NCBI GenBank assembly: GCA_031264475.1
Contig: JAISEA010000045.1
Coordinates: forward strand, 1 to 7,889
DNA: 7,889 nucleotides
Direction: 5' to 3'
Origin: Treponema sp.
GTDB taxonomy: Bacteria; Spirochaetota; Spirochaetia; Treponematales; Breznakiellaceae
The translations under genes were made by a program, and so were the position numbers. Shown here piece by piece: positions 1 through 5,374 of this stretch. How positions within the stretch are numbered: position 1 is the stretch's first letter; each line of letters begins with the position of its first letter. The notes beneath the pieces were generated by a model. It was given only the letters and a program-made list of their open reading frames with translations. It was not told the origin of the DNA and ran no database searches.

Positions 1-1
1 T

Positions 2-86
2 TCGGACAACACCCCGTAAGAAGTCGTCTAACAGGCTTGCCTGTCGGACAATACCCGTTAAGAAGTCGTTAAACACCCGAAGGGTG
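2..86. repeat. Two tandem 42-bp repeats with exchangeable hairpins
   Basis: Two imperfect copies start at 2 and 44. Each begins TCGGACAAYACCC, continues TAAGAAGTCGT and AAC, and ends in a short palindrome. The palindrome differs between copies: ACAGGC-TT-GCCTGT at 31-44 in the first and CACCC-GAA-GGGTG at 74-86 in the second. The shared part is thus conserved by sequence and the hairpin part only by shape. The array may extend beyond the left edge of the window. Two copies are too few, and the spacers too short, for a CRISPR. It lies just past the last gene of the minus-strand operon. Its function is unknown. Confidence 0.7.
74..86 (-). terminator. Possible weak terminator of the transketolase operon
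   Basis: On the minus strand, three bases after the TAG stop of the last gene, CACCC-TTC-GGGTG forms a 5-bp GC-rich stem with a 3-base loop, followed by TTTAACG. The position suits a terminator, but the T-run is only three bases and the stem is short, so intrinsic termination would be weak. It is also the hairpin part of the 42-bp repeat, so its role may be different. Confidence 0.3.
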
Positions 87-88
87 GG

Positions 89-895
89 CTACGTTAGCAT
101 ACCTTGGAGGATTGACATGAAGTCGTTCAGGTGCATGGCGTATTCAGGAGAGCCAATGATCTCTACACAGCCTTGCTCCACGCCTTCCACAAAAGCCACA
201 TCCTTGAGCAGGACTTTAAGCGCCCCATCAACACTAAAGAAATGAAACAACACAAAAGGCGAGCGCCGCGTATAGACCCCATGCCCAGACTTTGACCGCC
301 CCGCCTTCACCCGTAGATAGCACGCAACCGCCGCAGGACCGCTATCCTCGCCGTCCACTATGAACTGATATATGCGTTCAGGCTGCCGACGACACCACTC
401 GGACATCGCAGGATCACCCAGCTTGTTATAGACCGACAGCGCGCGCGTAATCATGTACAGACTCATCTTCACCTTGAGCCGCTGCTTTATAGGCTCCTTG
501 GGACGACTCGACGGCATCATAAGCATGAGAGACATGAGCAGGGAAAATACCTTGACCAATAGCCCCAGATTGCCCCAGCCTTTTATAGACGGCAACGCCA
601 GACCACCCCTGAACATCGTGTTCATCTTCGCCAAAGACGAAAAGGTGAGCGCAAGATCAGGCTGTTTGTCCCCAAGCCCCGCAACGCCTTGCGCCACGGA
701 AAACCGCCCCTCGTCAAACACAAGACGACAGGCAAGCAACTCGCCTTGTTCCATAAAAGCGCCTATCTGCACAACAGCTTGCACGCCTTGAAACCTCGCC
801 TTCATCACCGGGTCGTCCTCAAGAACCACCTTCATCACCGGAAACGCCGCGTTAAAGAACAGTTTCGCAGTGGTTTGTTGAATTGTTTGCGTCAT
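89..895 (-). CDS. Putative tandem SCP2-like lipid-binding protein
   Basis: This 268-aa protein has no signal peptide and is probably cytoplasmic. The start is set at MTQTIQQ because GGAG (904-901) lies five bases upstream; an in-frame ATG at 940 would overlap the transketolase gene and lacks such support. Residues about 35-125 resemble an SCP2-type sterol/lipid-carrier fold: a strand pair (LLACRLVFDEGRFSVAQG), then a PDLALTFSS stretch with a small helix, then a hydrophobic helix rich in Leu and Met at 109-127. Residues about 175-268 repeat the layout: strand pair, SPFVLFHFFSVDGALKVLL, then closing helix. Between them is a basic helical linker (131-165). The gene is last in the transketolase operon, 13 bp after tkt-C. 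SCP2-fold proteins bind lipids or acyl chains, but no ligand can be named here. The fold call rests on pattern only and is tentative; the ORF itself is well supported. Confidence 0.72.
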   Translation of the reverse strand: MTQTIQQTTAKLFFNAAFPVMKVVLEDDPVMKARFQGVQAVVQIGAFMEQGELLACRLVFDEGRFSVAQGVAGLGDKQPDLALTFSSLAKMNTMFRGGLALPSIKGWGNLGLLVKVFSLLMSLMLMMPSSRPKEPIKQRLKVKMSLYMITRALSVYNKLGDPAMSEWCRRQPERIYQFIVDGEDSGPAAVACYLRVKAGRSKSGHGVYTRRSPFVLFHFFSVDGALKVLLKDVAFVEGVEQGCVEIIGSPEYAMHLNDFMSILQGMLT

Positions 896-908
896 AATCG
901 CTCCATCT

Positions 909-1925
909 TTACTCGTCTTCCCAATCTTCATCAGCCTCAAACTCCATGCCCATCATCTCACGGACTTTGGCGACAACACCGTTGCTGTCCAAGCCGTAAT
1001 GAGCGTAAAGGTCTTCCGCATAGCCGATCTCAACAAATTCATCCTGAATACCATGCTTCTTGAACACACAGCCTTTACCAGATTCAGCAATGATCCCGCC
1101 AACCGCATCCCCTAACCCCCCAAAGACGTTATGCTCCTCCACCGTAAGAATACGCCGCGTGTCTACAACCGCTTTGAGGATAGCCTCACGGTCAATGGGT
1201 TTGATAGTGTGCATATTCAACACGCGCACCGAAAGACCGTCTTGCTCCGCAAGAGTCTTTGCGGCTTGCACCGCCTGAAGCACAGCTATACCACAACAGA
1301 TTATCGCAATGTCCGTTCCCTCACGCATAGTAACAGCCTTGCCAATCTCAAACGGATAGTCCTCGTTCTCATAACAAGGCGGCTCGAAACCACGCCCAAT
1401 GCGTATATAGACAGGTCCCGGGACGTCCAGACTAGCGCGTACCGCCCTGCTTGTCTCAATACCATCCGCCGGCGCAAGGACCGTCATATTGGCAATGGAA
1501 CGCATGACAGCTAAGTCTTCGGTACAGTGATGCGTGGTTCCCGCGTGTCCAAACGATACGCCCGCATGAGTAGCGATGATCTTAACCGGAAGGTTCTGAT
1601 ACGCAACATCCGTCCGTACCTGCTCGCCCGCGCGAAGGCACGCAAAGACCGCCATCGTGGACGCAAACGGAATAAGCCCCGTCTTCGCCAGCCCAGCCGC
1701 TATACCGAACATATTTTGCTCCGCAATGCCCACATTGAAGAAACGTTCAGGAAAGGCGTTTGCGAAATGCACTATGGCGGTTGTCTTCGCCAAATCCGCA
1801 GTAAGCGCCACGATGCGGTCGTTGGTCTTACCCATCTCCGCAAGCGTGCGCCCGTATATTTCCCGCGCCGTCATGGTCGCGGAGTCATAACAGTTCCAAG
1901 TGGTTCCTGTGATTATGTTTGCCAT
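909..1925 (-). CDS. tkt: Transketolase, C-terminal subunit
   Basis: This 338-aa protein carries the pyrimidine-binding (PP-like) and C-terminal domains of a thiamine diphosphate transketolase. Together with the N-terminal subunit it moves two-carbon ketol units between sugar phosphates in the cytoplasm. Visible motifs are LTADLAKTT (41-49), FFNVGIAEQNMFGIAAGLA (62-80) with the catalytic Glu at 69, a His-rich THHCTED loop (131-137), IRIGRG (174-179), and the C-terminal domain with MHTIKPID (238-245) and VEEHNVFGGLGDAVG (262-276). The ATG overlaps the TAA of the upstream subunit by one base (TAATG), and AGAGG lies six bases before it inside that gene, so translation is probably coupled. The C-terminus is unusually acidic (FEADEDWEDE). 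A DXS-like or other ketolase could share these motifs, but the split pair with adjacent genes is typical of two-gene transketolases. Confidence 0.93.
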   Translation of the reverse strand: MANIITGTTWNCYDSATMTAREIYGRTLAEMGKTNDRIVALTADLAKTTAIVHFANAFPERFFNVGIAEQNMFGIAAGLAKTGLIPFASTMAVFACLRAGEQVRTDVAYQNLPVKIIATHAGVSFGHAGTTHHCTEDLAVMRSIANMTVLAPADGIETSRAVRASLDVPGPVYIRIGRGFEPPCYENEDYPFEIGKAVTMREGTDIAIICCGIAVLQAVQAAKTLAEQDGLSVRVLNMHTIKPIDREAILKAVVDTRRILTVEEHNVFGGLGDAVGGIIAESGKGCVFKKHGIQDEFVEIGYAEDLYAHYGLDSNGVVAKVREMMGMEFEADEDWEDE

Positions 1926-2758
1926 TAGTTACCTCTCTTTATTGAAGCCTTCGCTTTTTCAGCCAATTCCGAATCAGCAGAGCCATAGTGCCAGACGACG
2001 TTGTTCTCCATGAAATCAACGCCCTTGCCTTTCACCGTATTGGCGATGATGACGACAGGTTTGTCCGTCGCAGACCACGCCTTGTCAAAAGCCGCGGATA
2101 ACTCCGCAAAATCATGACCGTTAGTCTCTATGACGTCTAATCCGAAACTCCGCCACTTATCCGCAAACGGCTCCAACCGCATAATCTCCTCGGTGGGACC
2201 GTCTATCATAAGACGGTTACGGTCAACAATGGTTATCACATTGCCGAGTTTGAAGTGGGCAAGGGACATAGCCGCCTCCCACACGCTCCCTTCGCAACAT
2301 TCGCCGTCTCCCAAAAGGCAGACGGTTTTGTAAGCCTTCTTGAGGTAACGCGCACCGAGTCCCATCCCTATGCCTATAGACAGCCCATGTCCCAGCGAAC
2401 CTGCGGATGCATCGCATCCCACCACCTTATTGCCATCCGGGTGCATGGCGAAAGGTGAACCAAAGTGGTTAAAAGACTTGAGTTCCGCTTCAGGGAAAAA
2501 GCCCTTCTTCGCCAAAACCGGTATGAAGCCAGCCGCCGCGTGTCCTTTCGATAGGATGAACCGATCACGATCCTCCCATCTTGGTTCAGTCGGACGGACG
2601 TTGAGATACTTGAAGTAGAGAAGCGTAAGTATATCCGCTATACTCAAGGAGCCGCCGATGTGGGCGCCCCCCGACCACAGAACCACGTCTATCATTGTGA
2701 GTCGCAACTCACGGGCGATTTCTTTGAGATCGCCTATCTCTTGGGTTGAACAAGCCAT
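1925..2758 (-). CDS. tkt: Transketolase, N-terminal subunit
   Basis: This 277-aa protein is the pyrophosphate-binding half of a split transketolase. Motifs in order are GAHIGGSLS (31-39), SKGHAA (70-75), a GSLGHGLS loop (121-128), and the thiamine diphosphate/metal motif from GDGE (150-153) to VDRNRLMIDG (178-187). NTVKGKGVDFM (240-250) then WHYG (256-259) match the end of the family's N-terminal domain. The metal-binding segment reads D-R-N-R where many full-length transketolases have D-N-N-R; the second Asn is kept. Start choice: GGAGG sits five bases before the ATG at 2758, whereas the upstream in-frame ATGs at 2779 and 2770 lack a Shine-Dalgarno, and the one at 2770 itself abuts the GGAGG. 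It is first in a three-gene operon with its own promoter. The partner subunit is encoded directly downstream, and neither should be active alone. Confidence 0.94.
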   Translation of the reverse strand: MACSTQEIGDLKEIARELRLTMIDVVLWSGGAHIGGSLSIADILTLLYFKYLNVRPTEPRWEDRDRFILSKGHAAAGFIPVLAKKGFFPEAELKSFNHFGSPFAMHPDGNKVVGCDASAGSLGHGLSIGIGMGLGARYLKKAYKTVCLLGDGECCEGSVWEAAMSLAHFKLGNVITIVDRNRLMIDGPTEEIMRLEPFADKWRSFGLDVIETNGHDFAELSAAFDKAWSATDKPVVIIANTVKGKGVDFMENNVVWHYGSADSELAEKAKASIKRGN

Positions 2759-2763
2759 AAAAG

Positions 2764-2768
2764 CCTCC
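2764..2768 (-). promoter_or_regulatory. Shine-Dalgarno fixing the tkt N-subunit start
   Basis: GGAGG on the minus strand lies five bases upstream of the ATG at 2758-2756. It excludes the two in-frame ATGs further upstream (2779 and 2770) as the main start. Confidence 0.8.
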
Positions 2769-2790
2769 ATAATTATCAATCTTAACGCTA

Positions 2791-2819
2791 ATTATAACAT
2801 GGATTCTTCTCTTCTGCAA
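2791..2819 (-). promoter_or_regulatory. Sigma-70-type promoter of the transketolase operon
   Basis: On the minus strand a perfect -10 TATAAT (2796-2791) is preceded after exactly 17 bp by TTGCAG (2819-2814), which keeps the TTG of the -35 consensus. The predicted transcription start is near 2784, giving a leader of about 26 bases before the ATG at 2758. No operator-like dyad is evident across it. Confidence 0.7.
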
Positions 2820-2864
2820 GGAAAACAAAATAAATCTTCGCAATTATACCTGCACATATACCCG

Positions 2865-2893
2865 CACCCTTCGGGTGTTCACACACGGTGTGT
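2865..2893. repeat. Two adjacent short hairpins upstream of the tkt operon
   Basis: CACCC-TTC-GGGTG (2865-2877) is followed three bases later by ACACAC-G-GTGTGT (2881-2893) and then TTTAA. The first hairpin is the same 13-base palindrome as at 74-86. Read outward from the transketolase operon, both copies give CACCCTTCGGGTGTT. On the plus strand no T-run follows closely enough to call a terminator: the nearest run (about 2919-2924) is some 25 bases further on. Confidence 0.6.
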
Positions 2894-2935
2894 TTAAAAG
2901 CGTCTTGTTCTGCTCCACTTTTTTAGAGACAGGTC

Positions 2936-3091
2936 ATGCCCTCAGAAGAAGCGAAGAACAGTCAGACAGTTTTGGGAGAAACAGCCGTAGCGTCTTCTTT
3001 CAAGAAGAGTGTCGCGGTCGGCTTTTCGCCACGAAATATTTCCTCTTTACTCATTGCTAACTGCTATCTGAACTTCGAGGTTCCAAGATAG
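2936..3091 (+). CDS. Doubtful 51-aa ORF running into the repeat array
   Basis: An ATG at 2936 opens 51 codons (beginning MPSEEAKNSQTVLGE, ending NFEVPR) that stop at TAG inside the first 42-bp unit. The codon choice is not obviously unlike the neighbouring genes, and the composition is protein-like. However, there is only a weak AGG five bases or less upstream (2931-2933) and no clear promoter. The array reads openly in a different plus-strand frame, so this ORF would have to shift frame to continue into it. It could be the remnant of a gene interrupted by the array, a small orphan, or chance. No family is recognised. Confidence 0.2.
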   Translation: MPSEEAKNSQTVLGETAVASSFKKSVAVGFSPRNISSLLIANCYLNFEVPR

Positions 3092-3363
3092 AACCTACAG
3101 TTTCCAAGGCGGAACTTCGAGGTTCCAAGATAGAACCTACAGTTTCCAAGGCGGAACTTCGAGGTTCCAAGACAGAACCTAGAGTTTCCAAGGCGGAACT
3201 TCGAGGTTCCATGATAGAACCTAGAGTTTCCAAGGCGGAACTTCGAGGTTCCAAGACAGAACCTGTAGTTTCCAAGGCGGAACTTCGAGGTTCCATGATA
3301 GAACCTGTAGTTTCCAAGGCGGAACTTCGAGGTTCCATGATAGAACCTACAGTTTCCATGATA
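3070..3363. repeat. Seven-copy tandem array of a 42-bp unit
   Basis: Units begin with GAACTTCGAGGTTCC at 3070, 3112, 3154, 3196, 3238, 3280 and 3322, an exact 42-bp period without indels. The last unit diverges over its final bases. Each unit is itself two related 21-bp halves (GAACTTCGAGGTTCC and GAACCTACAGTTTCC, each plus six bases; about 14 of 21 positions agree). Copies differ only at a few sites: AAGATA, AAGACA or ATGATA in half one, and ACA, AGA or GTA in half two. Because 42 is a multiple of three, one plus-strand and two minus-strand frames stay open. The minus-strand frame 3359-3057 would encode a 14-residue repeat (ALETVGSILEPRSS and variants) made of two seven-residue halves. That reading has an ATG but no good Shine-Dalgarno or promoter, so coding is not claimed. 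Confidence 0.95.
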
Positions 3364-3391
3364 GTACACCTACGAAGTTTCCGTACACCTA
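3364..3391. repeat. Degenerate edge of the array with a 9-bp direct repeat
   Basis: GTACACCTA occurs at 3364-3372 and 3383-3391, 19 bp apart, enclosing CGAAGTTTCC. The stretch still resembles the 21-bp half unit (CCTAC..AGTTTCC) and looks like a decayed extension of the array towards bactofilin. Confidence 0.6.
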
Positions 3392-3477
3392 TACCCAGTT
3401 CTGATCTTACTAGATTTTGATATTTTAGTCAGGTATACGAGGGATAATCCTGTAAATCTTTGACCGCGACACGAGAC

Positions 3478-3503
3478 TACGCCGCATAAGCGCGATACGC
3501 CGC
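3478..3503. repeat. 8-bp direct repeat upstream of bactofilin promoter
   Basis: TACGCCGC is present at 3478-3485 and 3496-3503, 18 bp apart centre to centre, in a GC-rich patch about 37 bp upstream of the -35 element. It could be a pair of regulator sites; no known operator is recognised. Confidence 0.4.
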
Positions 3504-3525
3504 TGAGAACTTCCACCTTAGAGAC

Positions 3526-3544
3526 GACAAGGATGATGCTTGTC
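3526..3544. promoter_or_regulatory. Dyad overlapping the bactofilin -35 box
   Basis: GACAAG (3526-3531) and CTTGTC (3539-3544) form a perfect 6-bp inverted repeat with a 7-bp centre. The right arm covers most of the -35 element at 3540-3545. This geometry suits a repressor operator, but it lies upstream of the predicted transcript and so could not act as an RNA hairpin in it. No regulator is identified. Confidence 0.4.
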
Positions 3545-3568
3545 TTCTTTGTGAAGATATGTTATGAT
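3540..3568 (+). promoter_or_regulatory. Predicted bactofilin promoter giving a leaderless mRNA
   Basis: TTGTCT (3540-3545), a 17-bp spacer and TATGAT (3563-3568) make a good sigma-70-type promoter. Transcription would begin about seven bases after the -10 box, at or next to the A of the ATG at 3575. This agrees with the lack of a Shine-Dalgarno before that ATG. Confidence 0.55.
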
Positions 3569-3574
3569 AGCATC

Positions 3575-3988
3575 ATGGCAGAAGGCAGAAAGAGAGAGAA
3601 GAGAGCGGTGGTTTTCAGTGAGACCACTCGTTTCGACGGATTCCTTAAATTCAAAGACAATCTTTGTATAAAAGGGATGTTTCGCGGCACCATAGAAGCG
3701 AATCCAACAGGCGCTCTTGTCGTTGAGAAAGCGGCGGTCGTGGAAGCAGACCATATTTCCGTATCATCGTTGACCGTTCATGGGAATGTAAGCGCCTTGG
3801 TTCACGCCGTTGACAAGGTAGACCTGTGCCCAGGAGCGGAACTGCACGGCGATATAACCGCTTCACGTTTCAGAATAGCGGACGGCGTAATATTTGAAGG
3901 GCAGTGCAGTATGACCGGCATAGACAGGGAAGTTGAAATATTCGCAAGACCAACCGAAGAGATAAAAGCCGAATTGCGGAATGCATGA
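3575..3988 (+). CDS. Bactofilin (polymer-forming cytoskeletal protein)
   Basis: Bactofilins assemble without nucleotide into filaments of a right-handed beta-helix and act as cytoplasmic or membrane-associated scaffolds in cell shape, wall synthesis or polarity. This 137-aa protein has a short basic N-terminal tail (MAEGRKREKR) and then a core of regularly spaced short strands and glycines from about residue 18 to 114: TRFDGFLKFKDNLCIKGMF, GALVVEKAAVVEA, LTVHGNVSA, VDLCPGAELHGDITA, RIADGVIFEGQCSM. A short charged C-terminal tail follows. Size and layout fit the family. The chosen start is the ATG at 3575; an in-frame ATG at 3533 would add 14 residues from DNA that contains the promoter, and has AGG too close to it. 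The gene overlaps the next one by four bases, so the two should be co-expressed. A dyad and direct repeats upstream hint at regulation. Confidence 0.9.
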   Translation: MAEGRKREKRAVVFSETTRFDGFLKFKDNLCIKGMFRGTIEANPTGALVVEKAAVVEADHISVSSLTVHGNVSALVHAVDKVDLCPGAELHGDITASRFRIADGVIFEGQCSMTGIDREVEIFARPTEEIKAELRNA

Positions 3989-4488
3989 TGGGAAAGTCTC
4001 AACTCGCTGAAGAACTCGTCAAGGAGTTACTCGCGCGATCAAAGACGCTTACCGTCGTAGAGTCCTGTACAGGCGGTCTTTTTGCAGATGCGGTCGTCCG
4101 TATTCCGAGCGCTTCTAAAGTTTTCTGGGGGGCTTTCGTAACTTATACAGCATCTGCGAAAGCCGCCATGCTCGGCGTGGATACTGTTGACCGTTTCGGC
4201 GCGGTGAGTCGGGAGACCGCCCTGTCAATGGCGAAAAAGGCTATCGAAAGAAGCGACGCAGACCTTGCGATTGCAATCACCGGGATCGCGGGACCAGACA
4301 GAGACGGAACAGATGTTCCCGTTGGAACGATCTGGATAGCGCTCGCGCGTAAAGGGGAAGAGGCGGACGACGTAGCGTCCGCCGAAGTTTTTCATTTTTC
4401 AGGTTCAAGAAATGAAGTCCGTGAATACGCGACTTGTAAAGCCCTCGAAAAAGCCGTCGCTATTCTATCGGATGAAAGGTATCCATAA
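3985..4488 (+). CDS. pncC: Nicotinamide-nucleotide amidohydrolase (CinA C-terminal domain)
   Basis: The family deamidates nicotinamide mononucleotide to nicotinate mononucleotide in pyridine-nucleotide salvage. The 167-aa protein is a stand-alone CinA-C domain without the N-terminal molybdopterin-binding-like half of long CinA proteins. Motifs are VVESCTGG (24-31) with the candidate nucleophile Ser27, GAFVTYTASAK (49-59), a TGIAGP loop (99-104) and VPVGTIWIAL (111-120), followed by the C-terminal SRNEVREYA helix (141-149). The ATG overlaps the bactofilin stop (ATGA), and a second ATG follows at 3988. GGA at 3978-3980 is better spaced for the second, so the protein may begin one residue later. 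Coupling to a cytoskeletal gene has no obvious metabolic logic. The stop codon abuts that of the convergent gene with no base between. Confidence 0.93.
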   Translation: MMGKSQLAEELVKELLARSKTLTVVESCTGGLFADAVVRIPSASKVFWGAFVTYTASAKAAMLGVDTVDRFGAVSRETALSMAKKAIERSDADLAIAITGIAGPDRDGTDVPVGTIWIALARKGEEADDVASAEVFHFSGSRNEVREYATCKALEKAVAILSDERYP

Positions 4489-5289
4489 CTAACGCCCTAT
4501 GGTTCCCACAGAGACGACTCTATTCTGAACAATTTCGCACACGTTCCACCGATTGCCAAGACCTTCAGTAGGCGCGGTGAAAGAGTCTAGTAGCTGGTTG
4601 TTGCGATACACTCGAATAGTCGCTCCCGAACGGGACAACGCCGCAGAATCAGGGGCGGAGCGGTCAGTATAATCAATCACATAGAGGCGATAACGCCCGC
4701 TAGATTCCGCGCGTTCCACAGTAATGGTCTCAGGACCATACCCGCTGGTATCGTCCCTATCTAGTTTCGCGCTCCCATCCGCCAGAGAACGCATATTCCT
4801 GTATGAGATATGATACCCCCCTTCCTTCTCAAAGTGGATGTCCAAGTCCGCAGGTCTCTCACCCCAATCCAACACGAATCGGAAATCTCCCTCCAATCCG
4901 GGTGAAATGGAGAACCAATTGTTAATCACAGTGGAGAGCTGAATCTTAAAAGGGATGGAAGTAGTGATGAAGCCGTCTTTGCTAAAGACCATAGTAAATG
5001 TCCCGTCTTCCCGTTGGGGAAAAGAAATGATTCCCCTAGCGTCTGTGGTAAACACGCCTATCCCGGGTATATCCACCCTCCCACCGGGTATGGGTCGTCC
5101 ATCTAGGGCGTTGGCGAACCGCATAGGAATGAGCTTATCTAGCTTCATCAATGCCATATCGCTTAGTATCATGGCTTTCTCTACATCAGTTCCACCAAAG
5201 GGAAAATCCGTAAACCCCGAGATCTGACTGTAGGCTGTAGTTCCTATCCACAACGCGGTCAACAGGAATGTGCTTGTTCTTTTTAACAT
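4489..5289 (-). CDS. Exported protein with DUF2135/YfaP-like domain
   Basis: This 266-aa protein starts with a signal peptide: MLKR, a hydrophobic core TFLLTALWIGTTA, and a likely signal peptidase I site after AYS (residue 21). It lacks a lipobox Cys, so it is expected to be periplasmic or surface-exposed and not a lipoprotein. Residues about 59-115 resemble a carboxypeptidase-regulatory-like beta sandwich (RPIPGGRVDIPGIGVFTTD, then TFTMVFSKDGF). Residues about 134-255 look like a DUF2135/YfaP-type domain: FRFVLDWGERPADLDIHF, AKLDRDDTSGYGPETITV, GRYRLYVIDYTDRS, ATIRVYRNNQLLDSF, then WNVCEI. No enzymatic motif is visible; a binding or surface role is possible but unproven. AAGGAG (5301-5296) lies six bases before the ATG. 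The gene has its own strong promoter, divergent from glgC, and stops directly against pncC. Confidence 0.85.
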   Translation of the reverse strand: MLKRTSTFLLTALWIGTTAYSQISGFTDFPFGGTDVEKAMILSDMALMKLDKLIPMRFANALDGRPIPGGRVDIPGIGVFTTDARGIISFPQREDGTFTMVFSKDGFITTSIPFKIQLSTVINNWFSISPGLEGDFRFVLDWGERPADLDIHFEKEGGYHISYRNMRSLADGSAKLDRDDTSGYGPETITVERAESSGRYRLYVIDYTDRSAPDSAALSRSGATIRVYRNNQLLDSFTAPTEGLGNRWNVCEIVQNRVVSVGTIGR

Positions 5290-5327
5290 AATCCGCTCCT
5301 TCTTCAGTTTTTTCTAAACGTTTCATA

Positions 5328-5356
5328 ATTATCCACTCTTTAGCACGTTCTGTCAA
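5328..5356 (-). promoter_or_regulatory. Promoter of the exported DUF2135-like gene
   Basis: On the minus strand a perfect -35 TTGACA (5356-5351) is separated by 17 bp from GATAAT (5333-5328). Transcription would start near 5321, about 32 bases before the ATG at 5289. Confidence 0.75.
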
Positions 5357-5374
5357 TAATATTCATTTAAACTA

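Larger units (their letters stand above)
2820..3574. other. Long intergenic region rich in repeats
   Basis: About 750 bp separate the transketolase promoter from the bactofilin start. From left to right it contains a double hairpin (2865-2893), a doubtful 51-codon ORF (2936-3091), a 14-base inverted repeat TCTTCTT-TC-AAGAAGA (2993-3008) with no T-run, the 42-bp array (3070-3363) and its degenerate edge (3364-3391). AT-rich DNA (about 3398-3470) follows, then a direct repeat (3478-3503) and the bactofilin promoter with a dyad (3526-3568). No recognisable protein family was found in it. Confidence 0.7.

Noticed and set aside
2..86. CRISPR array at the left edge
   Set aside because: There are only two copies, the variable part is 12-13 bp and palindromic, and no cas gene is present.
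453..1928. Several plus-strand ORFs opposite the transketolase and SCP2-like genes
   Set aside because: They are antisense shadows of strongly conserved genes, with no family resemblance.
2865..2924. Intrinsic terminator on the plus strand (hairpins followed by a T-run)
   Set aside because: The T-run begins about 25 bases after the last stem and no plus-strand gene lies upstream for it to terminate.
3057..3369. Two overlapping minus-strand ORFs of about 100 codons through the 42-bp array, and a plus-strand ORF at 3211-3420
   Set aside because: The unit length is a multiple of three, so any stop-free frame stays open through all copies. There is no good Shine-Dalgarno or promoter, and at most one of the three can be real. 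They are kept only as a possibility in the array entry.
3417..3448. Extra plus-strand promoter (TTGATA and GATAAT) between array and bactofilin
   Set aside because: The spacer would be 20 bp, too long; the 17-bp promoter at 3540-3568 is better placed.
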